Below, piece by piece: positions 19,788-30,856 of a stretch of DNA of 64,000 nt (its first letter is position 1; every line of letters starts with the position of its first letter). The stretch covers positions 1,051,501 to 1,115,500 of the forward strand of contig NZ_JACGXA010000001.1 of the NCBI RefSeq assembly GCF_014138045.1. The letters are read 5' to 3'. A program made the position numbers and the translations under genes. The notes under the pieces are model-generated. The model saw nothing but the letters and a program-made list of their open reading frames with translations. It had not been told where the DNA came from and did not search any database. This DNA comes from Nocardioides ginsengisegetis. Its GTDB lineage: Bacteria > Actinomycetota > Actinomycetes > Propionibacteriales > Nocardioidaceae.

Positions 19788-19817
19788 CTGACCGGGACCG
19801 TCGTCTCGCGCTACGAT
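19788..19817 (+). promoter_or_regulatory. Promoter of the leuS leader
   Basis: CTGACC (19788-19793), an 18-bp spacer and TACGAT (19812-19817). The leader peptide ATG begins 6 bases after the box, so transcription probably starts at or next to that ATG. Confidence 0.6.
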
Positions 19818-19823
19818 GAGGAC

Positions 19824-19850
19824 ATGCAGAGGAACCTGCTCCTTACCTAG
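19824..19850 (+). CDS. leuS leader peptide (MQRNLLLT)
   Basis: An 8-codon open frame with three consecutive leucine codons (CTG, CTC, CTT at 19836-19844). It sits between a promoter and an intrinsic terminator ahead of leucyl-tRNA synthetase. Stalling at Leu codons when charged tRNA-Leu is scarce would favour leuS transcription. Classical attenuators have been predicted before leuS in some Streptomyces. Confidence 0.8.
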   Translation: MQRNLLLT

Positions 19851-19905
19851 CCGCGTCGACACGCACTCTTCGACGCGGCTGCCCCTCGTGCGCGAGGGGC
19901 TTTTT
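19850..19905 (+). terminator. leuS attenuator: pause stem and intrinsic terminator
   Basis: Stem 1 pairs 19850-19859 with 19870-19879 (10 bp) and begins at the last base of the leader stop codon. The terminator pairs GCCCCTCG (19881-19888) with CGAGGGGC (19893-19900) and is followed by TTTTT. A possible alternative pairing, CGCAC (19862-19866) with GTGCG (19888-19892), would disturb the terminator but is short. Confidence 0.8.
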
Positions 19906-19961
19906 CATGCCCGGGGTGCGGGCGCCAGGAGCAGGAACACCCACGAGCTGCGAGAGAGACG

Positions 19962-22448
<2,487 letters not shown>

Positions 22449-22468
22449 CGTGCTCTAGCCTTCCTCGC

Positions 22469-23332
22469 ATGTCGGGCCCGGTCGCGATCGTCACCGACTC
22501 GACCGCCACCCTCCCTCCGGAGGTGGCGGCCGAGCGCGGGATCGTCGTGGTGCCCCTGCAGGTCGTCATCGGCGCGCAGGTGCACGACGAGGGCTCGGAC
22601 GGCGCGACGCCGGAGCTGGTCGCCGCTGCTCTGAAGGAGTGGACGCCGGTCAGCACGTCGCGCCCGACGCCCGCCGCGCTGCTGGAGGCCTACGAGGCCG
22701 CCGCTGCGGCGGGCGCGCGCGAGGTCGTCTCGATCCACCTGTCCGGCGAGATGAGCGGGACCTTCGAGTCCGCCCAGCTCGCCGCCCGCGACGCCTCGAT
22801 CCCGGTGCACCCGCTCGACAGCCGCCAGGTCGGCGTGGCGACCGGGTACGCCGTGCTGGCCGCAGCGGACGTCCTGGACGCCGGGGGCAGCGCCGAGGAG
22901 GCGCTCGCGGCCGCGAGCGCCCGGGCCGCGGGCTCGTCGTCGCTGTTCTACGTGGACACGCTGGAGTACCTCCGCCGCGGCGGGCGCATCGGCGCCGCCG
23001 CTGCGCTGTTCGGCGGCGCCCTGGCGGTCAAGCCGCTCCTCGAGATCCGCGACGGCAAGGTCGCGACGCTCGAGAAGGTGCGCACCGCCGCCCGGGCCCT
23101 GGCCCGGTTGGAGGAGCTGGCCGTGGCCAAGGCGGGGGAGCAGCCGGTCGACGTGTGCGTCGCCCACCTCGCGAGCCCGGACCGGGCCGGCGAGCTCGCG
23201 GCCAGGCTGACCACCCGGCTGGCCGCCAACCTCGAGGGCCGCGACGTGTGGTGCGGCGAGCTCGGCGCGGTCCTGGGCGCCCACGTGGGGCCGGGGATGC
23301 TGGCCGTGTGCGTGGCGCCGCGTTCCTGTTGA
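22469..23332 (+). CDS. DegV family fatty-acid-binding protein
   Basis: 287 residues. DegV/FakB-type proteins hold a fatty acid and can present it to the FakA kinase. N-terminal VAIVTDSTATLP is diagnostic, with PVSTSRPTPAALLEAYE and SIHLSGEMSGTFESAQLAA lining the lipid site, and YLRRGGRIGAAAALFGG further on. ATG 22469 lies 7 bases after TAGCCT (22456-22461), so it has its own leaderless promoter although leuS ends only 20 bases upstream. No FakA-like gene is in the window. Confidence 0.93.
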   Translation: MSGPVAIVTDSTATLPPEVAAERGIVVVPLQVVIGAQVHDEGSDGATPELVAAALKEWTPVSTSRPTPAALLEAYEAAAAAGAREVVSIHLSGEMSGTFESAQLAARDASIPVHPLDSRQVGVATGYAVLAAADVLDAGGSAEEALAAASARAAGSSSLFYVDTLEYLRRGGRIGAAAALFGGALAVKPLLEIRDGKVATLEKVRTAARALARLEELAVAKAGEQPVDVCVAHLASPDRAGELAARLTTRLAANLEGRDVWCGELGAVLGAHVGPGMLAVCVAPRSC

Positions 23333-23380
23333 GGCTGCGGCGGACGCGTCTGCGGCTGGCTGCGGTACCGGCGCCGTGCC

Positions 23381-23424
23381 GACAGGTGCCCTCCTGACAG
23401 GTGCCTGCTGGCCGGCCACCTGTC
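23381..23424. repeat. Triplicated GACAGGTG box upstream of comEA
   Basis: GACAGGTG occurs at 23381-23388 and 23396-23403, and in inverted form as CACCTGTC at 23417-23424. The direct copies are 15 bp apart. All lie about 90-130 bp before comEA. Possible operator set. Confidence 0.5.
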
Positions 23425-23511
23425 GTGCACAGGCCCGGCGCCCTGCACGCCCGTCCCCAGGCGGGGTCCGGCGCGCGGCCGGCCGGGGGCTCGCAATCCT
23501 AGTTTCGGGAC

Positions 23512-24432
23512 ATGCGAACCCGACGCCCCAGCCCCGAGCACGAGCAGGCCGTCTCCCGGCGGTTGGAGCTGTTGAGCGCCGAGCTGGCGCAGGTCCGGCC
23601 CGAGCCCGTGGGGGAGCCCGAGCCCGAGCCGGACTGGTTGTTCGGGCACACCCGGGTCCCGCGCCGTGAGCCTCCCGACCTCCCCGACCTCCCCGACGAG
23701 GCGTCGCCGCCACCGGCCCTGCCGGTCCCCGGACGGCACGCCTCCCGCCGGGCCGGACCCACCCTGACCGCCGCGATCCCCGAGACGCTGCGCGGGCGGG
23801 TCCGGCTCGGCCCCGGCCAGGTCGCAGTCGTGGCCGTGCTGGTGGCGCTCGGCCTGGCCGTGACGTGCTGGTGGCTGGTCCGCGGGCAGCCGTCCACCGT
23901 GGAGGCGCCCGGTGTGCCGGCGCCGGTGCTGTCGTCGGGCACCCCGCTGGCGGGCGCCGTCGTGAGCCCGGTCGCGGCCGCCGGGGCCACGGCCACCGCC
24001 AGTGGCACCGTGACGGTGGACGTCGCGGGCAAGGTACGCCGGCCGGGCATCGTGGTCCTCGACGCCGGCTCCCGGGTGATCGATGCGCTGAAGCGGGCGG
24101 GCGGCGCGCGGCCCGGGGTCGACCTGTCCTCGCTCAACCTGGCCCGCGTGCTCGTCGACGGCGAGCAGATCCTCGTGGGTGTGCCCGCGCCCGTCGGCGT
24201 GGCTGCGTCGGCGGTCCCGGTCGGGGGTGCGCCGCCCGGCCCTCTGGTCAACCTCAACACCGCCACCCAGGAGCAGCTCGAGACGCTGCCCGAGGTCGGG
24301 CCGGTGACCGCCGGGTCGATCGTCCAGTGGCGCACCGAGCACGGTGGCTTCACCTCGGTCGACGAGCTGCTCGAGGTGGACGGCATCGGGGACGCCACGC
24401 TCGGCAAGCTCGCGCCCTACGTGACGGTATGA
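23512..24432 (+). CDS. comEA: ComEA-like DNA-binding competence protein
   Basis: 306 residues. A long N-terminal cytoplasmic part rich in Pro and acidic residues (EPVGEPEPEPDW) is followed by one membrane helix (VAVVAVLVALGLAVTCWWLV) and an SLBB domain (VDVAGKVRRPGIVVLDAGSR). The C-terminal helix-hairpin-helix pair has NLNTATQEQLETLPEVGPVT and LLEVDGIGDATLGKL. ComEA binds incoming DNA outside the membrane and passes it to ComEC, encoded 4 bases downstream. ATG 23512 follows TAGTTT by 6 bases. The cytoplasmic tail is longer than in Bacillus ComEA. Confidence 0.92.
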   Translation: MRTRRPSPEHEQAVSRRLELLSAELAQVRPEPVGEPEPEPDWLFGHTRVPRREPPDLPDLPDEASPPPALPVPGRHASRRAGPTLTAAIPETLRGRVRLGPGQVAVVAVLVALGLAVTCWWLVRGQPSTVEAPGVPAPVLSSGTPLAGAVVSPVAAAGATATASGTVTVDVAGKVRRPGIVVLDAGSRVIDALKRAGGARPGVDLSSLNLARVLVDGEQILVGVPAPVGVAASAVPVGGAPPGPLVNLNTATQEQLETLPEVGPVTAGSIVQWRTEHGGFTSVDELLEVDGIGDATLGKLAPYVTV

Positions 24433-24436
24433 GCAG

Positions 24437-26713
24437 GTGGCCCCGGACCTGCGGATGCCGGCGCTCGGCGTGGCCGCCTGGCTGGGAGCGCTCCTTACCC
24501 TGGCCCCCGGCACGGTCCTGGCAGCCGGGGTGGCGGGGCTCGTCGCCGTGGGCTGCTGGGCGGCCGTGCGGCGCCGGCCCGGGGTCGCCGTGGCCGTGCT
24601 GGTCGCCGGGGCCGTCTGCTGCTCGGGCCTGGTCCGGCACACCCAGGTCGACGACAGCCCGGTCGCGGTGCTCGCCCGGGACGGCGCGGCCGCGCGGCTG
24701 GAGCTGACGGTGCTCTCGGATCCGCACATGCTGTCCGGCCGGTTCGGTGACCGGGTGCTGGTGCGGGGAGAGGTCCGGCACGTCGAGGCTCGGGGGAGGG
24801 CCTGGACCATGGCGGTGCCCGTCCTGGTGCTGGGTGACACCTCGTGGGGCGACGTCCGCTTGGGGTCGACCGTGGCCGCGGGCGGCCTGCTGGCGCCCTC
24901 CGACGGCGGCGACGCGGCGGCGGTGCTCTCCGCCCGCGGCCCGCCGCGGGGGCTGGCCGGGCCCGACGCCTGGTGGCGCGGGGCCGAGGCGGTCAGGGCG
25001 TCGCTGCGCGCCTCGGTCGCGGGTCGGCCCGCCGACCAGCGTGCGCTGGTCCCGGCGCTGGTCGACGGCGACGACGCCGGGCTCGACCCCGCCCTGGCCG
25101 ACGACTTCCGGACCACCGGGCTGACCCACCTGCTCGCCGTGTCCGGGACCAACCTGACCCTCGTGGTCGGCTTCCTGCTCGTCGTGGCGCGGTGGTGCCG
25201 GGTCCGGGGCCGCTGGCTGCTGCTCGTGGGTGCGCTGGGGATCGTCGGGTTCGTGCTGCTGGCGCGGACCGAGCCGAGCGTGCTCCGCGCCGCGGTGATG
25301 GGCTCGGTGGCGCTCGTCGGCCTCGGCCGGGACGCCCGGCAGCGCGGCGGGCGGGCGCTCGGCGCCGCCGTCGTCGGGCTGCTGCTCGTCGACCCGGGGC
25401 TGGCGGCGGAGGCGGGCTTCGCCCTGTCGGTGCTGGCCACCGCGGGGATCCTGTTCCTCGCCCCCGCCTGGCGCGACGCCCTGGCCCGGTGGCTGCCTCG
25501 CTGGGTCGCGGAGGCGGTGGCCGTGCCCGCGGCCGCCCAGCTCGCCTGCACCCCGCTCGTCGCCGCGATCTCGGGGCAGGTCAGCCTCGTGGCGGTCGGC
25601 GCCAACCTGCTGGCCGCCCCGGCCGTCGGTCCAGCGACCGTGCTCGGCCTGACCGGCGGCCTCCTCGGCCTGGTGTGGGGGCCGCTCGGCACGATGGCCG
25701 GGACGCCCGCCGGGTGGTGCGTGGGATGGATCGTGGCCGTCGCGCGGCACGGGGCGGCGCTGCCGACGGCCGCGGTCCTGTGGGGGAGCGGCGTGCTGTC
25801 GCTGGCCCTGCTGACGGTGCTGACCCTGCTCGTCGCCCTCCTCGCGCCGGCCGTCCTGCGGCACCGCGTGGCCGGCGCCGCCAGCTGCCTGCTCCTGGTC
25901 GTCGTGGTCCTGGTCCGGCCGCCGACGCCGGGCTGGCCGCCCGCCGGCTGGGTGCTGGTGGCCTGTGACGTCGGCCAGGGCGACGCCCTCGCGGTCCGGG
26001 CGGGGCCGCACGCCGCCGTCGTCATCGACGCCGGGCCCGACCCGGTGCTCGTCGACCGCTGCCTGGACCGGCTCGCCATCACCGAGGTGCCGCTGCTGGT
26101 GCTCACCCACTTCCACGCCGACCACGTCGACGGGATCACCGGCGTCCTCGACGGCCGCCGGGTCGGGGCGATCTGGACGACCCGGCTGCTCGACCCGCCC
26201 TACGGCGTGGAGGAGGTCGGCGCGGCCGCGGCGGCCGTCGGGCTGGTGCCCACCCCGGCGCCGTACGCCGCCTCCGCCGAGGTGGGGGACGTCCACCTGC
26301 AGGTCGTGTGGCCGCTGCCGGAGTCGCCCACGACCGGGCCGGGGGACGGCAGCACCGCCAACGAGGCGAGCGTGGTGATGGTGGCCGAGGTGCACGGGGT
26401 GCGGATGCTGCTCTCGGGCGACGTGGAGCCCGAGGGGCAGGCCGAGCTCGCCCGCGAGCTGCCCGGGCTGCGGGTCGACGTGCTGAAGGTGCCGCACCAC
26501 GGCAGCCGCTACCAGGACCTCGACTTCCTGGCCTCGCTCGGCGCCCGGCTGGCGGTCGTCTCGGTCGGCGCGGACAACGACTACGGCCACCCCGCCAGCT
26601 CGACGATCGCCGGTCTCGCGTCGACCGGAGCGCGGGTGCTGCGCACCGACCAGGACGGCGACGTGGCCGTCGTCGCCCGCGACGGTGACCTGCTGGCGGT
26701 CACGTCCGGGTGA
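24437..26713 (+). CDS. comEC: ComEC/Rec2 competence channel protein
   Basis: 758 residues. An N-terminal membrane part with a DUF4131-like segment is followed by the competence domain, whose characteristic LTHLLAVSGTNLTLVVGFLL begins near residue 230. The C-terminal metallo-beta-lactamase domain has LTHFHADHVDGI, LLSGDVEPEGQ and VPHHGSR. The MBL part is thought to degrade the non-transported DNA strand. GTG 24437 starts 4 bases after the comEA stop, so expression is coupled. The domain order is full length, with no sign of decay; natural transformation is plausible but unproven from this locus alone. Confidence 0.94.
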   Translation: MAPDLRMPALGVAAWLGALLTLAPGTVLAAGVAGLVAVGCWAAVRRRPGVAVAVLVAGAVCCSGLVRHTQVDDSPVAVLARDGAAARLELTVLSDPHMLSGRFGDRVLVRGEVRHVEARGRAWTMAVPVLVLGDTSWGDVRLGSTVAAGGLLAPSDGGDAAAVLSARGPPRGLAGPDAWWRGAEAVRASLRASVAGRPADQRALVPALVDGDDAGLDPALADDFRTTGLTHLLAVSGTNLTLVVGFLLVVARWCRVRGRWLLLVGALGIVGFVLLARTEPSVLRAAVMGSVALVGLGRDARQRGGRALGAAVVGLLLVDPGLAAEAGFALSVLATAGILFLAPAWRDALARWLPRWVAEAVAVPAAAQLACTPLVAAISGQVSLVAVGANLLAAPAVGPATVLGLTGGLLGLVWGPLGTMAGTPAGWCVGWIVAVARHGAALPTAAVLWGSGVLSLALLTVLTLLVALLAPAVLRHRVAGAASCLLLVVVVLVRPPTPGWPPAGWVLVACDVGQGDALAVRAGPHAAVVIDAGPDPVLVDRCLDRLAITEVPLLVLTHFHADHVDGITGVLDGRRVGAIWTTRLLDPPYGVEEVGAAAAAVGLVPTPAPYAASAEVGDVHLQVVWPLPESPTTGPGDGSTANEASVVMVAEVHGVRMLLSGDVEPEGQAELARELPGLRVDVLKVPHHGSRYQDLDFLASLGARLAVVSVGADNDYGHPASSTIAGLASTGARVLRTDQDGDVAVVARDGDLLAVTSG

Positions 26714-26755
26714 GCCTGCAGGGCCGTCGGTGGGCTGTGGCAGGCTTCTCGCACG

Positions 26756-27739
26756 ATGGCAGGTCCACAGGCAGCAGACGTCCTCGGTCGGGTCACCCTG
26801 GTCACCGGCAAGGAGGAGTACCTCAACGAGCGCACGGTCCGGGCGGTGCGGCAGGCGGTGCGTGCCCACGACCCGGATGCCGAGCTCGCCGAGTCCCAGG
26901 CGGCGGAGCTCTCGCTCGCGACGCTGGGCGAGATGGCGGCCCCCTCGCTGTTCTCCAGCATCCGCTGCGTCGTGGTCCGCAACCTGGAGAACCTCCCCGA
27001 CGAGTCCGTCGACGGGCTGCTGGCCTACGCCGGGGCGCCCGTCGAGGACGTCGCCCTCGTGCTCGTCCACGGCGGCGGCCAGAAGGGCAGCGGCGTGCTC
27101 ACCAAGCTCCGCAAGCTGCGCACGGTCACCGAGGCCAAGTCGGGGGAGCTGAAGGCCTCGGAGTTCCCGTCGTTCGTGGTCTCGGAGGTCCGCACCCACG
27201 GCTCCACCATCGACAACGAGGCGGCCAACCACCTGATCCAGGCCGTCGGCCAGGACCTCCGCTCGCTCGCCGCCGCGGCCAGCCAGCTGGCCAGCGACTT
27301 CCCGGGCGAGGCGCTCACCGTCGAGAAGGTCAAGCAGTACTTCGGCGGCCGGGCCGAGGCCAAGTCGTTCGCCGTGGCCGACGCCGCCTTCTGGGGCCGC
27401 CGCCACGTGGCGCTCGAGGAGCTCCGCTGGGCCCTGGACGCCGGCACCCCGGCGGTCCTGGTCACGTCGGCGTTCGCCGGCGGCGCCCGCGGCCTGGCCC
27501 GCTACATGTCCGCCCCGCGCGGCATGAAGGACTTCGACCTGGCCCGCGAGGTCGGTGTCCCGCCGTGGAAGCTGCGCACGATCCGCGACCAGTCACGCGG
27601 CTGGTCCGACGCCGGCATCGCCCGGGCGATCCGTGCGGTGGCCCGCGCCGACGCCGACATCAAGGGTGCGGCCAGCGACGCGTCCTACACCCTCGAGCGG
27701 CTGGTCCTCACCGTCACCGGGCTCCGCGACCAGCGCTGA
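26756..27739 (+). CDS. holA: DNA polymerase III delta subunit
   Basis: Clamp-loader subunit that opens the beta clamp, 327 residues. Actinobacterial HolA signatures are LVTGKEEYLNERTVRAV near the N-terminus, VVVRNLENLPDE, and the C-terminal EVGVPPWKLRTIRDQSRGW. It has the AAA+ fold without a functional P-loop, as expected for delta. It follows comEC by 42 bases and precedes rpsT on the opposite strand, the standard actinobacterial order. Confidence 0.93.
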   Translation: MAGPQAADVLGRVTLVTGKEEYLNERTVRAVRQAVRAHDPDAELAESQAAELSLATLGEMAAPSLFSSIRCVVVRNLENLPDESVDGLLAYAGAPVEDVALVLVHGGGQKGSGVLTKLRKLRTVTEAKSGELKASEFPSFVVSEVRTHGSTIDNEAANHLIQAVGQDLRSLAAAASQLASDFPGEALTVEKVKQYFGGRAEAKSFAVADAAFWGRRHVALEELRWALDAGTPAVLVTSAFAGGARGLARYMSAPRGMKDFDLAREVGVPPWKLRTIRDQSRGWSDAGIARAIRAVARADADIKGAASDASYTLERLVLTVTGLRDQR

Positions 27740-27755
27740 GCCTTCGGGCGGGGGG

Positions 27756-27796
27756 GGTTTCGAGACGCTCGCTGGCGCTCGCTCCTCAACCACCGA
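27756..27796. repeat. Dispersed intergenic repeat, copy 1
   Basis: Begins GGTTTCGAGACGCTCGCT and ends GCTCCTCAACCACCGAG. The same core, in reverse orientation and lacking an internal 10-bp GCTCGCTGGC, is at 54993-55026. It lies between convergent holA and rpsT. Confidence 0.7.
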
Positions 27797-27804
27797 GACA
27801 ACGC

Positions 27805-27835
27805 AAAAAGGCGTCGACCCCGAGGGGACGACGCC
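27805..27835 (-). terminator. Intrinsic terminator of rpsT
   Basis: On the minus strand GGCGTCG pairs with CGACGCC around a CCCC/GGGG inner stem, followed by TTTTT. It lies 16 bases after the rpsT stop. Confidence 0.85.
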
Positions 27836-27850
27836 TGAGAGCGAGGGGCC

Positions 27851-28111
27851 TCAGAGAGAGGCGGCCTTCTTGGCGATCGCGGACTTGCGGTTCGCGGCCT
27901 GGTTCTTGTGGATGACGCCCTTGGAGGCGGCCTTGTCGAGCTTCTTGGCGGCCGCCTGGCCGGCGAGAACGGCAGCGTCCTTGTCACCGGCCTCCGCGAG
28001 CTCGCGGAACTTGCGGACGGCAGACTTCAGGCCGGTCTTGACCGACTTGTTGCGCTCGTGCGCCTTGATGTTCTGCTTGTTCCGCTTGATCTGGGACTTG
28101 ATGTTCGCCAC
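27851..28111 (-). CDS. rpsT: 30S ribosomal protein S20
   Basis: 86 residues, full length. Basic and helical: [14 protein letters not shown] at the N-terminus, [16 protein letters not shown], and the C-terminal [18 protein letters not shown]. It binds 16S rRNA early in 30S assembly. It uses a GTG start at 28111 with GAAGG upstream. A good terminator follows, and a promoter-like pair lies 60-85 bases upstream, so it is a single-gene unit. Confidence 0.98.
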   Translation of the reverse strand: MANIKSQIKRNKQNIKAHERNKSVKTGLKSAVRKFRELAEAGDKDAAVLAGQAAAKKLDKAASKGVIHKNQAANRKSAIAKKAASL

Positions 28112-28168
28112 TACTGCGCCTTCGTCGTAGGTGTGGGGGTGGTGCTGTTCTGGGGGTGCGGTCGGCGC

Positions 28169-28196
28169 AGGCTACAGCCGGACACGCGACGTAAAA
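28169..28196 (-). promoter_or_regulatory. Likely rpsT promoter
   Basis: On the minus strand TTTTAC (28196-28191) and TAGCCT (28174-28169) are 16 bp apart, about 58 bases before the start codon. Read by eye. Confidence 0.45.
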
Positions 28197-28236
28197 GGTT
28201 AGCAGCGGGCCGCTCAGGCGCCCAAATCCGACCGGA

Positions 28237-29184
28237 TCAGGCCCAGCCCCGCCGCTCGCACAGCCAGTCCCAGACCACGTCACCCTGCCACATCTGGGCG
28301 TCGCGGAGGTGCGGCGAGGTCGGCGGCACCGGCTGGTCGGCCTGGTGGAGGAAGTAACCGGTGAGGAGCGCCAGGACGATGTCGACGTGCTCGGCCGGCA
28401 CGTCGCGGGTCAGCCGCCGGGAGGCCAGCACCGCCTCGGCGTCGAGGCCGTCTCCGCGGGGACCGATGAGCAGGAGCAGCGTGTCGAGCCAGGGCGCCCC
28501 GGCCGCCGGCCAGTTCCAGTCGCACAGCAGCGCCCGGCCGTCGGCGGTGATCAGCAGGTTGTCGTCGCGGACGTCGGTGTGCACGACGCTCGACCCGGCG
28601 GTCACCTCCGCGAACCGGGCCGCCAGGGCGGCGGCCTCGTCGCCGTGGGGGAGCACGTAGGTCGCCAGGACGTGGTCCCACAGCGCCGGCCAGTCGGCGT
28701 ACTCCGTGGCGAAGCCGTCGAGGCCGAGCGCGGCGGGAGCCGGGGTCAGCCGGTCGGCGACCTCCTCGAGCAGGTCCAGGGCCAGGTCCAGGTCGTCCTG
28801 CCGCCAGGGGCGGGCGGGGTGTCGCGCCTCGACGTGCTCGGTGGCGAGCACCAGCCAGTCGTGCTCCTCGAAGCTCCACAGCAGCCGCGGCGCCGGCACA
28901 CCGGCCGGCAGCGCCGCGAGCTTGCGGACCTCCGTGCGGTAGGACTCCGCGAACGCGCGCTGGGCCTTGACCGAGGCCGCCTTCACGAAGTGCCGGCTCC
29001 CGTCCTCGCACTCCAGCACCGAGGCCAGCCCGGGGGTGAAGCCGGTCGGCTGCGAGGTCGCCTTCACGACCGGGGAGCCGAGGCGTTGCTCCACCAGGCG
29101 GCGCACCTGCGGAGGGAGGAACGACCACTCGACGCGGCGAGCGGTGCGGCCGTGCGGGACGGTCGTGGGGATCCGGGTCGTCAC
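28237..29184 (-). CDS. Aminoglycoside phosphotransferase (APH) family kinase
   Basis: 315 residues, protein-kinase-like fold. Catalytic loop VVHTDVRDDNLL (HxDxxxxN), the metal-binding LLCDWNWPA, and an N-terminal ATP-binding part with HFVKAASVKAQRAFAESY. Start GTG 29184 has AAGGA 7 bases upstream; ATG 29205 is an alternative. The family phosphorylates diverse small molecules and many members are not resistance enzymes, so the substrate is open. It is divergent from the GltB-like gene. Confidence 0.85.
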   Translation of the reverse strand: MTTRIPTTVPHGRTARRVEWSFLPPQVRRLVEQRLGSPVVKATSQPTGFTPGLASVLECEDGSRHFVKAASVKAQRAFAESYRTEVRKLAALPAGVPAPRLLWSFEEHDWLVLATEHVEARHPARPWRQDDLDLALDLLEEVADRLTPAPAALGLDGFATEYADWPALWDHVLATYVLPHGDEAAALAARFAEVTAGSSVVHTDVRDDNLLITADGRALLCDWNWPAAGAPWLDTLLLLIGPRGDGLDAEAVLASRRLTRDVPAEHVDIVLALLTGYFLHQADQPVPPTSPHLRDAQMWQGDVVWDWLCERRGWA

Positions 29185-29250
29185 GGATCCATCCTTGCCG
29201 ACCATGTTGGTTGCAGGCGACCGGGTTGCCGACGGTGGTAGACACAGCAC

Positions 29251-30831
29251 GTGCTGCGCTTCTTCGTGCTCGGGATCATCATCGCGCTGGGCGCGATCAC
29301 CGCGCTGGCTGCCTCCATCGGCGGCCCCGGCTGGTGGGGCCTGCTGGTCCTGCTCGCCCTGCTGCTCGTCGTGGGCGTCCACGACCTGGTGCAGAAGAAG
29401 CACGCGATCCTGCGCAACTACCCGGTGCTCGGTCACCTGCGCTTCCTGCTGGAGGGGATCCGGCCCGAGCTCCAGCAGTACTTCATCGAGCGCAACTACG
29501 ACGGCCGACCCTTCGACCGCGACACCCGCTCCTCGATCTACCAGCGCGCCAAGGGGATCAAGGAGGAGCAGCCCTTCGGCACCGAGCGGGACCTGTACGC
29601 CGTGGGCTACGAGTACCTCCTCCACTCCACCGTCCCCGTCGACAAGCTCGAGGAGCCGCCGCGCGTCCGGATCGGTGGCCCCGACTGCACGAAGCCCTAC
29701 GACATGGCGCTGCTCAACGTCAGCGCCATGAGCTTCGGCTCGCTGTCGGCCAACGCGATCGAGGCGCTCAACCGCGGCGCGGCCAAGGGCGGCTTCGCCC
29801 ACGACACCGGCGAGGGCGCGATCAGCCCCTACCACCGCAACGGCGGCGACCTGGTGTGGGAGATCGGCTCGGGCTACTTCGGCTGCCGCACCCACGACGG
29901 CGGCTTCGACGAGCGCGAGTTCGCCGAGAAGGCCGCCGACGACCAGGTGAAGATGGTCAGCCTCAAGCTCAGCCAGGGCGCCAAGCCCGGCATCGGCGGG
30001 GTGCTGCCCGGGGCGAAGGTCACCGCGGAGATCGCCAGGACGCGCGACGTCCCGCAGGGCCAGACCGTGATCTCGCCGTCGTACCACCGGGTCTTCTCCA
30101 CGCCGCGCGAGCTGGTCCAGTTCATCGGCCACTTCCGCGAGCTCGCAGGCGGCAAGCCGGCCGGCTTCAAGCTCTGCCTGGGCTCGCGCACCGACTTCCT
30201 GGCCATCTGCAAGGCGATGGTCGAGGAGCAGATCACGCCCGACTTCATCATCGTCGACGGTGCCGAGGGCGGCACCGGCGCGGCGCCGCTGGAGTACGAG
30301 GACCACGTCGGGATGCCCCTGACCGAGGGCCTGATGACCGTCCACAACGCGCTGCTCGGCGCCGGGGTCCGCGACCGGGTGAAGGTCGGTGCCAGCGGCA
30401 AGGTCGCGACCGGCATCGACCTGGTCAAGCGGCTCATCCAGGGCGCCGACTACACCAACGCCGCGCGGGCCATGATGATGGCGGTCGGCTGCATCCAGGC
30501 CCAGACCTGCCACACCAACACCTGCCCGGTCGGCGTCGCGACCCAGGACCCCAAGCGGATGCGGGCCCTCGACGTGCCGGACAAGACCGAGCGGGTCTTC
30601 CGCTACCAGCAGGCCACCGTCGACCAGGCGATGCAGGTGATCGCCTCGATGGGGCTGCACTCCTTCGACGAGCTGCGCCCGCACATGCTGCGGCGGCGCA
30701 CGGCGCCCGGCACGATCGCGTCGTACGGCGACCTCTTCCCGCACCTGGCCGCCGGCCAGCTGCTCCGCGACGCGCCGGCCTCGTGGGAGCGGGACTGGGC
30801 GCGCGCCGACCCCGACCGCTTCGTCCCGTGA
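29251..30831 (+). CDS. Membrane-anchored FMN-binding glutamate-synthase-family protein
   Basis: 526 residues. Two N-terminal hydrophobic helices (FFVLGIIIALGAITALAA and GLLVLLALLLVVGV) are followed by a GltB-like FMN/Fe-S domain. SAMSFGSLSANAIEALN, GAKPGIGGVLPGAKV, IIVDGAEGGTGAAPL and the 3Fe-4S cysteine cluster CIQAQTCHTNTCPVGVATQ are visible. It lacks the amidotransferase half of true glutamate synthase, so it is not a classical GOGAT; the electron donor and acceptor are unknown. GTG start 6 bases after TAGACA. PoxB-like follows after 25 bases, probably in one operon. Confidence 0.88.
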   Translation: MLRFFVLGIIIALGAITALAASIGGPGWWGLLVLLALLLVVGVHDLVQKKHAILRNYPVLGHLRFLLEGIRPELQQYFIERNYDGRPFDRDTRSSIYQRAKGIKEEQPFGTERDLYAVGYEYLLHSTVPVDKLEEPPRVRIGGPDCTKPYDMALLNVSAMSFGSLSANAIEALNRGAAKGGFAHDTGEGAISPYHRNGGDLVWEIGSGYFGCRTHDGGFDEREFAEKAADDQVKMVSLKLSQGAKPGIGGVLPGAKVTAEIARTRDVPQGQTVISPSYHRVFSTPRELVQFIGHFRELAGGKPAGFKLCLGSRTDFLAICKAMVEEQITPDFIIVDGAEGGTGAAPLEYEDHVGMPLTEGLMTVHNALLGAGVRDRVKVGASGKVATGIDLVKRLIQGADYTNAARAMMMAVGCIQAQTCHTNTCPVGVATQDPKRMRALDVPDKTERVFRYQQATVDQAMQVIASMGLHSFDELRPHMLRRRTAPGTIASYGDLFPHLAAGQLLRDAPASWERDWARADPDRFVP

Positions 30832-30856
30832 CCCGTTCCCCGACCTGGAGGTTCCG

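Noticed and set aside
22948..27406. Very long open frames (over 1000 codons) on the minus strand opposite degV, comEA, comEC and holA
   Set aside because: They are mirror frames produced by the strong G/C bias at third codon positions. Their translations are low-complexity Arg/Gly/Pro/Ala and lack domains, whereas the plus-strand frames carry clear family motifs.
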